Shown here piece after piece: positions 15,035 to 23,290 of a DNA stretch of 39,720 bases. This DNA is from Burkholderia sp. LMG 13014 (GTDB lineage Bacteria; Pseudomonadota; Gammaproteobacteria; Burkholderiales; Burkholderiaceae), in assembly GCF_905232215.1 (NCBI RefSeq), contig NZ_CAJNKE010000015.1, forward strand, positions 1 to 39,720, given 5' to 3'. The notes under the pieces are model-generated. The model was not told where the DNA came from. It saw only the letters and a program-made list of their open reading frames with translations, and searched no databases. Numbering within the stretch: position 1 is the stretch's first letter; every line of letters starts with the position of its first letter. The translations under genes and the position numbers were made by a program.

Positions 15035-16525
15035 TCACGCAATGTACTTGTTCTTGATCCGAATATCCCGCCCTTGAAACGGCCCCGTATCGTGCTCATG
15101 CACATGCACGATCACCTGCTTCGAATCGAACAACCTCGACACCTCGCGGAAATCCTGGTTCACGCGCTTCATCCCTTCGAACACCTCACCGTGCAGCGCC
15201 GCATCATCAAGCTGCACCGCGCCATTCCCCGAAGCCCGTTCGAGATGGACATGCAGGAAGCTCGTCAACTGCGCATCCTCGGTCGTCGCGAGCTGGAACG
15301 TGCTGATCGCGTCATGCAGCACCGGCGACGCGGACAGAACCTGCTCGATATCAGACGGGAACACTTTCGAGCCATAAAACGGCACGCTCGAATCGTTACG
15401 CCCGTACACGAACAAAAACGGGAAATGGCTGGTGCGTGACGCAAAGTCCGTCAGGCGCATGCCATGTGCCGACAGGCGCTTGTTCAGCTCGCGGAATTTA
15501 TACGTCCCGCCCGAATCGCGAATGTTGTACCGAATCTTCGGCGCCGCCCCGGACTGCCGCCCGATGGTCACCAGCAGCTCACCGTCGTCATTCGTTTCGA
15601 TCACGTAATCGAGCGCGTTGTACTGGAAGATCATCGGCGGCGTATCGCGGCCAAACAGTTCGCGGCACAACTCGGGGCGACTCAGCAACGCTCGCCGCAG
15701 GCCGATCGTCGTCGGCGTCTCGACGCCGATGTTGATCTCGAGGTCCGACGCGCCATACGACGAAATCACCGTGCTCGCCTTGCGCAGCAGATGGTCGCGC
15801 AACGCTTCCGACAGCCCTTCCCCGCCGACAATGAAATCGATGTGATACGGCGTCAGGTCGAGGTCGCATTCGTCGACCACCGAGCGGATAAACGGCGGGT
15901 AGCCGAAGATCAGGTACTGGTACTTCGGCCCGAACAGCTTCAGCGTGTTGATCAGCTTGGCCTTGTCCGGGCCGATCGACTTCATGATGCCGACGTCGAC
16001 GAGCGACATCGATACGTTCATGCCGGTCGCCCACGGCCCGAGCGCAAAGCAGTTCAGCAGCATCTTGCCGGAGTCGCGAAACACCAGCTGATAGTTCAGC
16101 TGCAGGATGCGCTTGACGTCGCTGCGTTCGGCCGCGCTGCGCACCCAGTTGTTCGGCTGGCCGGTCGATCCCGACGATTCGTCGATGACGACACCCGACT
16201 TCGGAATCGCGCCACCATAGCAGCGCTGCTCGATCGAATAGCGCTTGATGTAGTTCTCCTTGGTCATGGCAGGCAGGTCCGACAGCCGCCACGTGCCGCC
16301 GGCCTTGTAGCCTTCGGCCTTCAGGAACTCGATGTACGCCGGGCACGACGTGCTCGCCTTGAGGAACGCGACGCGGGCGCGCATGCGGCCGACATAGGCC
16401 AGATAGGGCTGAAAAATCGGCGCGTTGAGGAACACATAGAGACGTCCGTCGACGCTGATCACGCGACGAAGGAACCAGAGCGTCCAGAGGATGGCTTCGA
16501 GGAAGAGGCGAATGAGCGTGTTCAT
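15035..16525 (-). CDS. PaaK/F390-synthetase-like adenylate-forming enzyme
   Basis: 496-residue member of the phenylacetate-CoA ligase-like branch of adenylating (ANL) enzymes. The phosphate loop is SSGSTGQP, the A5-like motif is SYGASDLE, and the A8-like block is VYGRNDSSVPFYGSKVFPSD. The first ~25 residues (MNTLIRLFLEAILWTLWFL) are strongly hydrophobic and could anchor it to the membrane, which is unusual for PaaK itself. The substrate is unknown; CapK-like relatives act in polysaccharide or natural-product pathways. It overlaps the end of the nitroreductase-like gene by 4 bases (ATGA), so the two are co-translated. A longer open frame upstream is the shadow of that gene. Confidence 0.8.
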   Translation of the reverse strand: MNTLIRLFLEAILWTLWFLRRVISVDGRLYVFLNAPIFQPYLAYVGRMRARVAFLKASTSCPAYIEFLKAEGYKAGGTWRLSDLPAMTKENYIKRYSIEQRCYGGAIPKSGVVIDESSGSTGQPNNWVRSAAERSDVKRILQLNYQLVFRDSGKMLLNCFALGPWATGMNVSMSLVDVGIMKSIGPDKAKLINTLKLFGPKYQYLIFGYPPFIRSVVDECDLDLTPYHIDFIVGGEGLSEALRDHLLRKASTVISSYGASDLEINIGVETPTTIGLRRALLSRPELCRELFGRDTPPMIFQYNALDYVIETNDDGELLVTIGRQSGAAPKIRYNIRDSGGTYKFRELNKRLSAHGMRLTDFASRTSHFPFLFVYGRNDSSVPFYGSKVFPSDIEQVLSASPVLHDAISTFQLATTEDAQLTSFLHVHLERASGNGAVQLDDAALHGEVFEGMKRVNQDFREVSRLFDSKQVIVHVHEHDTGPFQGRDIRIKNKYIA

Positions 16526-17595
16526 GCGGATCTCGGCGAGTGGAACGGGGCCGGCGCGTCGACGAGGATGTCGGCAAGCGCCCTGCGTTGGCTCTGCGGC
16601 GGCGTACGCGAATAGCCGACCTTGAACACGAGCCACGCCCGGTCGACGCCGGTATGCGCGCTGAACCACGCCGCGGCATCGGGGTTCGTGACCAGGTTGC
16701 CGTACGGATGCAGGTACAGGCCGAGGCTCGTCAGCGCGAGCCAGAAGCGCAGCAGGAAACGGCCCGATTCGATCGCGTTCTCCGGATTGAAGAAATCGCC
16801 ACTCAACACGCCGATCGCCGGTACGTGGCCCAGTTGCGACCGATAGCGGCGCTTGAAATAGAAGCGCGTCGGCTTGAACATCAGGATCTTCGACAGACGC
16901 GCGGACATCCAGAACTCCGCCCGCGACAGGTTCATGCAACGCCAGTCGAGACCGTCGCGATGCAGGTTCGTCGAACGCTCGGTGAAGCGAAACCAGGCGG
17001 TGATTTCGTCGTGGTAGTCCGCGACGTTCATGTCATGGAACACGGCGTCGATGTTCGTCGCGATGATCGGCTCGATCCGTTCCGCACCCGACAGGTGCGT
17101 ATATCGATGCCCCCATTCGTCGGCCAGCGCCGCCAGTTGTGCGACGGCCGCGTCCGGTACCTGTGTCGGTTCCATCGAAACGCGCGACGTGCGGCGCGCC
17201 AGCATCAGCGCGGACGGATCGTCGCGCGACGCGTCCGCGTTCGCCTGGGGCACGAGCCGCAATGCGGCGAACGGTATCAGCCCCGGCGGCGTCGGCTGCG
17301 ACAGGATGGCCGCGAATGCCTGCACCGGGCGATGCATTTGCCATTCGACACGCAAGCCGTGCGGCGCCGCGAGCAGATCGATCGCGTCGATGAACATGCC
17401 CATCGCGGACAGCAGGAACGCCCCTGTCGTGTCTTCCTTCGGCAGCGTGCGCGTGCCGTCGATGAACAGTTCGGCGTAATCGTCCGAGATCAATTGCACA
17501 CGCCACGGCTGAACGTTGTGCGGCGACGGTGCGTGTCGGGCCACGGTCAGGATCGTGTGCCAGACAGAAAAATCTTCAGCGGGAATCCCCGGCAT
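16522..17595 (-). CDS. Nitroreductase-like flavoprotein
   Basis: 357 residues, from an ATG at 17595. The start ILTVARHAPSPHNVQPWRVQ is the FMN-binding signature of the nitroreductase superfamily (Acg/thiocillin-type long members). The rest has the expected pattern: RRTSRVSMEP in the middle and a C-terminal WLVFKVGYSRTPP. Length exceeds classical nitroreductases (~220) and fits the double-domain Acg-like branch, which often lacks ordinary nitroreductase activity and acts in natural-product or dormancy contexts. It heads a two-gene operon with the PaaK-like enzyme. Together they suggest activation and reduction of one unknown substrate. Confidence 0.75.
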   Translation of the reverse strand: MPGIPAEDFSVWHTILTVARHAPSPHNVQPWRVQLISDDYAELFIDGTRTLPKEDTTGAFLLSAMGMFIDAIDLLAAPHGLRVEWQMHRPVQAFAAILSQPTPPGLIPFAALRLVPQANADASRDDPSALMLARRTSRVSMEPTQVPDAAVAQLAALADEWGHRYTHLSGAERIEPIIATNIDAVFHDMNVADYHDEITAWFRFTERSTNLHRDGLDWRCMNLSRAEFWMSARLSKILMFKPTRFYFKRRYRSQLGHVPAIGVLSGDFFNPENAIESGRFLLRFWLALTSLGLYLHPYGNLVTNPDAAAWFSAHTGVDRAWLVFKVGYSRTPPQSQRRALADILVDAPAPFHSPRSA

Positions 17596-17689
17596 ATCTC
17601 GTGGCTTCCTTGTTGTTGTGCGGCTGATTGCCGTTGTGGCGCGAGAACCGGCCCCTCTCAAGACCGGGTGAAGCTGTGCGCATCTTACA

Positions 17690-17709
17690 TGAGGGCCGGG
17701 GCGCCCTCA
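17690..17709. terminator. Hairpin after the AraC gene
   Basis: TGAGGGC (17690-17696) and GCCCTCA (17703-17709) form a 7-bp GC-rich stem with a 6-nt loop, just downstream of the AraC-family stop codon on the minus strand. No T tract follows, so a termination role is tentative. Confidence 0.4.
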
Positions 17710-17726
17710 CGGATGCCCGGGCGGCC

Positions 17727-18542
17727 TCACTGCTTCGCGTCGTCGCGCCGGTATTCGGCTGGCGCCTTGCCCACCAGCTTGCGGAAGTCGCGCGTGAAAT
17801 GCGCCTGGTCGAAATAGCCGAGCGCATGCGCCAACTCCGCCAGATCCACCGCCTCGCCGCTGGCGAGCTGGTCCGCCGCCTCATGCAGCCGATACCGGCA
17901 GATCACCCATTTCGGCGTCACGCCCACATAGCCGGAAAAGAGCTGCTGCAGCGTGCGTTCGCTCAGGCCCGCACGTTCGGCCAGGTCACGCACCTGCGTG
18001 AGCCCGATGTCCTGCTGCAGCATCTGCAGAATGTCGTGGATGCGTTCGACCTGCGGATCGGGTGGCGGCAGCACCCGCAGCAGCAGCGACTCCGCAGCCG
18101 ACACCATGCCGGCATCGTCCGGCGCACCGAGCACCGCCTCCTCGGCTTCCGCATCGCTGCCACCCAACAGCGTCGACACCGGCAGCACCTTGTCGGTCAT
18201 CAAGTGCACGGGCTTGCCGAAGAACGCACGAAAGGCGCCGGGCCGGAAGCGCACGCCGATCACGCGCCCCGTATCGGCCAGCGTGGTTTCGAACGCACCG
18301 GACACCACCCCGAAGATGCCCGTGCGCCGCCGGTCGAACACCAGGCTCACGCACGGATACGGCAGCGTGCGCTGCACATGGGGCGGCTGGTCGCGCAAAT
18401 CCCATTCGACGATCCAGTGGTGATCCAGCACGCCGGCCAGTTCCGCACACGGGAAGTAGCGATTCAGGCGAAAGCGCTGCCGGGCAGCCTGTGGGCCGAC
18501 CACGCCCTTCGGGGTATCGGTCACCTTGCGCAAGTCGGACAT
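17727..18542 (-). CDS. AraC-family transcriptional regulator
   Basis: 271 residues. The N-terminal ~150 residues resemble the DUF6597-type sensing domain (LNRYFPCAELAGVLDHHWIVEWDL, then VIGVRFRPGAFRAFFG). The C-terminal ~100 residues contain the AraC double helix-turn-helix (VRDLAERAGLSERTLQQLF, then LAHALGYFDQAHFTRDFRK, then GKAPAEYR). The ATG at 18542 is the start; the frame stays open upstream only as a shadow of the GST gene. It is divergent from the GST gene across 120 bp and lies upstream of the nitroreductase/PaaK pair in the same direction, so it may control either. Confidence 0.85.
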   Translation of the reverse strand: MSDLRKVTDTPKGVVGPQAARQRFRLNRYFPCAELAGVLDHHWIVEWDLRDQPPHVQRTLPYPCVSLVFDRRRTGIFGVVSGAFETTLADTGRVIGVRFRPGAFRAFFGKPVHLMTDKVLPVSTLLGGSDAEAEEAVLGAPDDAGMVSAAESLLLRVLPPPDPQVERIHDILQMLQQDIGLTQVRDLAERAGLSERTLQQLFSGYVGVTPKWVICRYRLHEAADQLASGEAVDLAELAHALGYFDQAHFTRDFRKLVGKAPAEYRRDDAKQ

Positions 18543-18662
18543 GATGTGGACGGTAGCGGCGATGTCACGATGATGCACCGCCACAGCGGATTTTTCCAAG
18601 ACAACGGTGTCCGGACGTCCTACATTGGGCGCCCTCTCCCCGACCGCATTCCGGAGCCCGCC

Positions 18663-19322
18663 ATGCAACCAGACCGTCACCTGATCCTCTACCACGCGCC
18701 GCGCAGCCGATCGGCCGGCGCCCGCATGCTGCTCGAAGAGCTGAGCGCTGACTATGAACTGCACACGTTCGACCTGTCGAGCGGCAAGCATCACGACCCC
18801 GACTACCTGCGCACCAACCCGATGGGCAAGGTTCCCGCACTGCGCCACGGCGACGTGATCGTCACCGAACAGGCCGCCGTCTACCTGTATGCGGCGGAGC
18901 TGTATCCGGAAGCCGGTCTGTCGCCGGCGGCAGGCGATGCGCTGCGCGGACCGTATCTGCGCTGGATGGTGTTCTACGGTTCGTGCTTCGAGCCGGCCGT
19001 CGTCGATCGCGCGATGAACCGCCCGCTCGCACCGTACTCCACGTCGCCCTATGGCGACTTCGATACCGTCGTCAACGCGATCGAGACGCAACTGGCCAAG
19101 GGGCCGTATCTGCTTGGGGAGCGCTTTACCGCCGCCGATGTACTGTGGGGCGCGGCGCTGCACTGGATCACGATGTTCAAGCTGATGCCCGAGACACCGA
19201 CGGTGCGCGCGTACATCGACCGCATCCTCGCGCGTCCGGCGATCCAGCGCGCGCAAGCGGCCGACGCCGCGCTGGCGGCGGAGCAGGACCACGCGAAGAC
19301 GGCCGCCGCACCTGCCAGGTAG
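18663..19322 (+). CDS. Glutathione S-transferase family protein
   Basis: 219 residues. The thioredoxin-like N-terminal domain (ILYHAPRSRSAGARMLLEEL, then NPMGKVPAL and VTEQAAVYLYAAELYP) binds glutathione; the ITEQ/SAI-type motif appears as VTEQAAV. The helical C-terminal domain includes the conserved LLGERFTAADVLWG N-capping box. The role is probably detoxification or an unidentified conjugation. An AraC-family regulator is divergent. A TTG/CTG extension upstream is possible, but the ATG at 18663 gives the normal family length. Confidence 0.9.
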   Translation: MQPDRHLILYHAPRSRSAGARMLLEELSADYELHTFDLSSGKHHDPDYLRTNPMGKVPALRHGDVIVTEQAAVYLYAAELYPEAGLSPAAGDALRGPYLRWMVFYGSCFEPAVVDRAMNRPLAPYSTSPYGDFDTVVNAIETQLAKGPYLLGERFTAADVLWGAALHWITMFKLMPETPTVRAYIDRILARPAIQRAQAADAALAAEQDHAKTAAAPAR

Positions 19323-19372
19323 CCCACCGGCACAAGGCAACGCGGAACGGGATGCCCGTTCCGCCCGCCCTG

Positions 19373-20461
19373 TCAGAACACCGTATGCAAGCCGATCCGC
19401 GCCACCGTCTGGGTCGCGGAGCTCGAAGCCCCGTTCGGATCCAGCACGCCGTTGACCTGCGCATTCGCGCCGTTGTTCGCACGCTGGTAGTCCGCCGACA
19501 CATACACCATCGTCCGCTTCGAAAACAGGTATTGAAGCGCCACGCTGACCTGGTGAGCGTGGTTGTTGTTCACCGCTTCATTGCCCTTCATGTACATGTA
19601 CTTCGCACCCAGCACGACATCCGGCCTGACGTGCCACAGCCCGCCCGCTTCGGCCATCCACACCCCGGCGTCGTTGAAGGAATTGTGCACGGTGGTCATC
19701 AGCGCATTCGCGGTCACGACACCGAAGTCGTAGTGCATCCCGACGCCCCAGTTGCGCACACTTGTGGACGGCACGCCGGGCGCGGGGCCGTACTTTTCGT
19801 TCGTGTAGGCCGCGCCCACACCGAACGGCCCCATGTCGTAGTTCAACCCGGCGCTGACCGCATTGTCCGCGCCGACCGACCCGGCCACCCCGCCGAACGC
19901 ATACATCGCGCCACCGGAAAAACCCGACACCGTCGGCGAACTGTACTTGACGGAATTCGCGATCGGTTTGCTGCCCGCCGTGCGATCCCAATCGAATGCA
20001 CCGGTCGGATTACCGGGAAGCGCGAGACGTTGGAACGGGCCATTCCGGAAGCCGTACAGCCCCGAGATATCCCGTGAAATCGCGTTGTTCTTCGAAAACA
20101 GCGAATCCACCATGAAATCGTACTGATTGCCCAGCGTGATGCTGCCGAACCGGTCGCTTTCGAGGCCGACGTATGCGTTGCGCCCGAAAATCCCCGTCCC
20201 GATGATGCTGCCGTTCGCCATCGAGAACTGGTTCACGAGCGCGAACGTCGCGCGATATCCGCCACCGAGATCTTCCGTCCCGCGAAAGCCGAAGAGATTG
20301 GGCGCGTAGATGCCGTCGTCGAACTTGGCGTTCTTTCCGCCGCCCTCGTTGCTGACATAAGAGATGCCGGCGTCGATCAGACCGAACATCGTCACGCTGC
20401 TCTGCGCCCATGCGCCCTGCGCCACGGCGAGAATCGCCACTGCTCCAAACCTGAGTTTCAT
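19373..20461 (-). CDS. Outer-membrane porin, Burkholderia OmpC/Opc type
   Basis: 362 residues with a Sec signal peptide (MKLRFGAVAILAVAQGAWAQ, cleavage about residue 20). It has 16-strand gram-negative porin features: SSVTMFGLIDAGISYVSN at the start, Gly/aromatic alternation throughout, FGSITLGNQYDFMVDSLF near the eyelet loop, and a terminal Phe (ARIGLHTVF) needed for outer-membrane assembly. Start is the ATG at 20461; codons before it are not signal-like. It ends the aromatic-catabolism cluster after a 196-bp gap with dyads, suggesting a related but separately controlled uptake channel for phenolics. Confidence 0.92.
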   Translation of the reverse strand: MKLRFGAVAILAVAQGAWAQSSVTMFGLIDAGISYVSNEGGGKNAKFDDGIYAPNLFGFRGTEDLGGGYRATFALVNQFSMANGSIIGTGIFGRNAYVGLESDRFGSITLGNQYDFMVDSLFSKNNAISRDISGLYGFRNGPFQRLALPGNPTGAFDWDRTAGSKPIANSVKYSSPTVSGFSGGAMYAFGGVAGSVGADNAVSAGLNYDMGPFGVGAAYTNEKYGPAPGVPSTSVRNWGVGMHYDFGVVTANALMTTVHNSFNDAGVWMAEAGGLWHVRPDVVLGAKYMYMKGNEAVNNNHAHQVSVALQYLFSKRTMVYVSADYQRANNGANAQVNGVLDPNGASSSATQTVARIGLHTVF

Positions 20462-20493
20462 TGTGTCTCCGTCTTTTTTATGAAAATGCGAGG

Positions 20494-20514
20494 CTGCCAC
20501 CCGCTACGTGGCAG
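20494..20514 (-). promoter_or_regulatory. Stem-loop in the porin leader
   Basis: CTGCCAC (20494-20500) and GTGGCAG (20508-20514) form a 7-bp stem 33 nt before the porin start. It could end the upstream catabolic transcript or shape the porin leader, a common target of small RNAs. Confidence 0.4.
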
Positions 20515-20595
20515 GTGCTCGCTCGATGCTTCACAAGAAATCGCCTTCATTCCGGTGTCGAACGAACGACACATTCAATATGATTAGTCTTACTG

Positions 20596-20605
20596 ATTGA
20601 TCAAT
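20596..20605. promoter_or_regulatory. ATTGATCAAT palindrome in the porin promoter region
   Basis: A perfect 10-bp dyad inside the only AT-rich part of the Rieske-porin gap, about 135 bp upstream of the porin start. Candidate regulator site; the protein is unknown. Confidence 0.35.
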
Positions 20606-20657
20606 ACGATTACCGCCGTATCGACCGGCCCCGCCCATACGCATCGAAGCCCTCGAA

Positions 20658-20993
20658 TCAAGCGCCCCGATAGATGATCCAGGCAGCGGCGTCCACCTCG
20701 ACAACCACGGCCTCCAACGCCGATCCCGAACAAGGCCCGTCGATACACACGCCATCGTCGAACCGGAACAGCGCGCTGTGATGGGCGCACATCAATACCT
20801 GCGACCGGTAACAGGACACGCTGCCCGGTATGAAATCGAGCGGCACCGAGAAGTGCGGACAACGATTCACGTACGCCCATACCTGCTCGCCGCGTCGCAC
20901 CACGATCACGGGACGTCCGATGCAGGCTTCATCGACGACCCGCGCGCCGCCGTCGGGCACATCGGAAAACCGGCAGAGTTGTCGTGCGTCCAT
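20658..20993 (-). CDS. Rieske-type [2Fe-2S] ferredoxin
   Basis: 111-residue small Rieske protein. The cluster ligands are seen as C-P-H (45-47, RCPHFSVPL) and C-A-H-H (69-72, MCAHHSALF), giving the CxH...CxxH pattern. There is no signal peptide, so it is cytoplasmic. It starts 3 nt after the YciI-like stop and is the last gene of the catabolic operon. It would deliver electrons to a ring-hydroxylating oxygenase, or help reactivate an oxidised iron dioxygenase. No oxygenase or reductase partner is encoded nearby, so its partner is unknown. Confidence 0.85.
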   Translation of the reverse strand: MDARQLCRFSDVPDGGARVVDEACIGRPVIVVRRGEQVWAYVNRCPHFSVPLDFIPGSVSCYRSQVLMCAHHSALFRFDDGVCIDGPCSGSALEAVVVEVDAAAWIIYRGA

Positions 20994-20996
20994 GTC

Positions 20997-21308
20997 TCAC
21001 ACTCGCTGCTCGGGGTTACCGAGGCTCCAGTCCCACGGCCGCACTTCCACGCGCGAAAACAGCCCTTCCTTCACATACGGATCGTTGCCGATGAACTGCA
21101 TCACCGCCTGAATGTCGTCCGCCTCCACGACGAGCAGCGTGCCGTTCATCGCGTCGCCGTGCGGGTCCAGCGTCGGGCCGCCGAGCCGCACCACCACGCC
21201 GTGCTGGTCGGCCGAGCGCAGGTAAGTCCGATGACTCGGCCGCACGCGATCGCGCACGTCGCGCATGCCCGGCTGGTCCGTCGCAAACACCGCAAAGAAT
21301 CGCGCCAT
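20997..21308 (-). CDS. YciI-like protein
   Basis: 103 residues of the YciI/muconolactone-isomerase-like ferredoxin fold (ARFFAVFATDQPGM, HRTYLRSADQHGVVVRLGGP, GTLLVVEADDIQAVMQFIGNDPY). The conserved His/Asp of the family are present (His ~26, Asp-Pro in the NDPY block). Proteins like this are common inside aromatic-degradation operons, possibly as lactone-handling enzymes or stabilisers, but their reaction here is unproven. Five nucleotides separate it from the hydroxyquinol dioxygenase, which implies co-translation. Confidence 0.8.
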   Translation of the reverse strand: MARFFAVFATDQPGMRDVRDRVRPSHRTYLRSADQHGVVVRLGGPTLDPHGDAMNGTLLVVEADDIQAVMQFIGNDPYVKEGLFSRVEVRPWDWSLGNPEQRV

Positions 21309-21313
21309 GACAG

Positions 21314-22186
21314 TCAGCTCCGGTCGAGGACGAAGTCGTACGTCACTTCGCGATACGGGCCGGTCAGGCCGAACTGACGGGCGAGCGCGTCATCCGCGTC
21401 GCACCGGCGATACGCCACCATCAGCGACGGCTTCACGCCGAACACGGCATCCGACTTCAGATACGGATCGTCCTCGTCGAACAGATGCGTCACGAGCGTA
21501 CGGCAGCCCGGCGCGTCGATCATGAAGTGCAGATGCGCGGGCCGCCACGGATGTCGGCCGGTGGCCTCGAGCATCTTCCCGACCGGGCCGTCGGTCGGAA
21601 TCGGATAGCTGATCGGCAGAATCGTCGTGATCGCATAGCGGCCTTCGGCGTCGGTGCGGTAGCGGCCGCGCAGGTTGCCGTGCGGCTGCGCCGTATCCTG
21701 GCCGGAATACATGCCGTTTTCCGCCGTCTGCCACACGTCGAGCACTGCGTTCGCCACCGGCTTGCCGTCGGTGGTCAGCACCCGGCCGCGCACGACCGCC
21801 GGCACACCGGGCGTGAACGCCATGTTCTCGCCATACGCGCGCTCGGGCATCCCGTCGATGTAGAACGGGCCGAACACGGTCGTTTCCGTCGCGCCGGTCG
21901 CGAAGCGATGGTTGATCGCATCGACCAGCATCGAGACGCCGAGCGTATCCGACAGCAGGATGAACTCCTGTCGCACCGCGTCGTCGCACCGCTTCCCCGT
22001 TTCAGTCAGGAAGCGGATCGCGGCCATCCACTCCGCCTCCGTCAGCTCCGTTTCGCGCACGAACGCGTGAAGATGCCGCACGAGGCTCTGCATCAGCGCG
22101 CGCAGGCGCGGGCTCGGCGTGCCGTCGAAGCTGGCGACGACCTGCCCGGTCAGCCTGGCGTCGTCGTCATGGTGGTCGTCGCTCAT
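21314..22186 (-). CDS. Hydroxyquinol 1,2-dioxygenase (intradiol)
   Basis: 290-residue Fe(III) intradiol dioxygenase that opens 1,2,4-trihydroxybenzene to maleylacetate. The metal ligands are visible as Tyr ~160 (AENGMY), Tyr ~194 (PISYPIPTDGP) and His ~218/220 (RPAHLHF). The N-terminal dimerisation helices (LTEAEWMAAIRFLTETGKRC) are typical. The hydroxyquinol rather than catechol specificity is inferred from the adjacent maleylacetate reductase and the cluster type. In p-nitrophenol clusters the equivalent gene is pnpG. ATG at 22186 has a GGAGA ribosome-binding site. Confidence 0.85.
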   Translation of the reverse strand: MSDDHHDDDARLTGQVVASFDGTPSPRLRALMQSLVRHLHAFVRETELTEAEWMAAIRFLTETGKRCDDAVRQEFILLSDTLGVSMLVDAINHRFATGATETTVFGPFYIDGMPERAYGENMAFTPGVPAVVRGRVLTTDGKPVANAVLDVWQTAENGMYSGQDTAQPHGNLRGRYRTDAEGRYAITTILPISYPIPTDGPVGKMLEATGRHPWRPAHLHFMIDAPGCRTLVTHLFDEDDPYLKSDAVFGVKPSLMVAYRRCDADDALARQFGLTGPYREVTYDFVLDRS

Positions 22187-22214
22187 CTCTGTCTCCGTTG
22201 ACGCGTCGGGCCGT

Positions 22215-23282
22215 TCATTGCGGCGCACGCCCTTCCCATGCGTGCTGAAGCAGCGCGCGAATCGCCGCGCGTTCGATCGGCCGCGGATTCGCATACGGAT
22301 TGCGGCACGCAAGGTCGGCCGCTTCGTCGAGACCCGCCTCCGGCATCCCGAGGTCGGCCAGTGCCGGCGCGATGCCGAGCTGCGCGTTCAGCGCGAACAG
22401 CAGCGGGCCGGCTTCGGTTGCGTCGCTCCCGCCCAATGCGCGCGCCACGCGGCGCAGCGCATCGGGCGCGGCAGCGTGGTTGTAGTGCGCGGTGTGCGGC
22501 AGCGTCGCCGCGTGCGTCTGCGCATGCGGCAGGTTGAAGGTGCCGCCGAGCGTATGGCACAGCTTGTGGTGCAGCGCCATGCCGACCGCGCCCAGGCAGG
22601 TACCCGCGAGCCATGCGCCGTACAACGCGCGGCTGCGCGCCTCGCGGTTCCCCGGATCGCGCACTACCACGGGCAGCGCCGCGCCGAGCGCGCGGATCGA
22701 TTCTTCGGCCATCAGGCTGATCACCGGGTTCGCGTCTTCCGCATAGAGCGCCTCGACGGCATGCGCCATCGCATTGATGCCCGATGCCGCCGAAATGTCC
22801 GGCGGCAGCGACAACGTCAGCGACGGGTCGTAGAGCACCGTCCGCGGCAGCACGCGTGCGTCGCGCCCGGTGCGCTTCAGCCGGCCTTCCGTGAGCCCGA
22901 AGATCGGCGTCATCTCCGAGCCGGCATACGTCGTCGGCACGGCCAGGATCGGCAGCACCGATTCGAGCGCGATGGCCTTGCCGAGCCCGATCGTCGACCC
23001 GCCGCCGATCGCGACGCAGCAGTCCGCGTCCAGCTCGCCGGCCATCTCGCGCGCCGCATGCGCGACCTCGACCGGCACGTGCATGACCGCCTGCGCGCAG
23101 ATGCCGGCCGCACGCTCACCCAGGATCGCCTCCACGCGCTCGGCGAGCGGCCGCTGCTCGGGCGTGGACAGGATCAGCGCGCGGCGGGCGCCGAGCGTCG
23201 ACAGCTCGTCCGGCAGCCTGTCGAGCGCGCCCCATTCGAACACCACGCGGGAAGGGGTGCCCTGATAGACGAAGCGATCCAT
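22215..23282 (-). CDS. Maleylacetate reductase
   Basis: 355-residue iron-type alcohol dehydrogenase family enzyme that reduces maleylacetate to 3-oxoadipate with NAD(P)H. Seen: nucleotide-binding AIGGGSTIGLGKAIAL, then PTTYAGSEMTPIFGLT, INAMAHAVEALYA and HHKLCHTLGGTFNLPHAQTHA. The His residues of the last block align with metal/substrate positions in the family, although maleylacetate reductases are often metal-independent. It is the point where the hydroquinone and hydroxyquinol branches meet. It begins 8 nt after the dehydrogenase gene and precedes the hydroxyquinol dioxygenase by 28 nt. Equivalent to pnpF/hapF-type genes. Confidence 0.9.
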   Translation of the reverse strand: MDRFVYQGTPSRVVFEWGALDRLPDELSTLGARRALILSTPEQRPLAERVEAILGERAAGICAQAVMHVPVEVAHAAREMAGELDADCCVAIGGGSTIGLGKAIALESVLPILAVPTTYAGSEMTPIFGLTEGRLKRTGRDARVLPRTVLYDPSLTLSLPPDISAASGINAMAHAVEALYAEDANPVISLMAEESIRALGAALPVVVRDPGNREARSRALYGAWLAGTCLGAVGMALHHKLCHTLGGTFNLPHAQTHAATLPHTAHYNHAAAPDALRRVARALGGSDATEAGPLLFALNAQLGIAPALADLGMPEAGLDEAADLACRNPYANPRPIERAAIRALLQHAWEGRAPQ

Positions 23283-23290
23283 CGCGAACC

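Noticed and set aside
16526-16939. N-terminal extension of the PaaK-like ORF
   Set aside because: It lies inside the coupled nitroreductase-like gene, and the ATG overlap at 16522-16525 marks the true start.
18543-19340. N-terminal extension of the AraC-family ORF
   Set aside because: Shadow of the GST gene on the opposite strand; the AraC domain pattern begins at the ATG at 18542.
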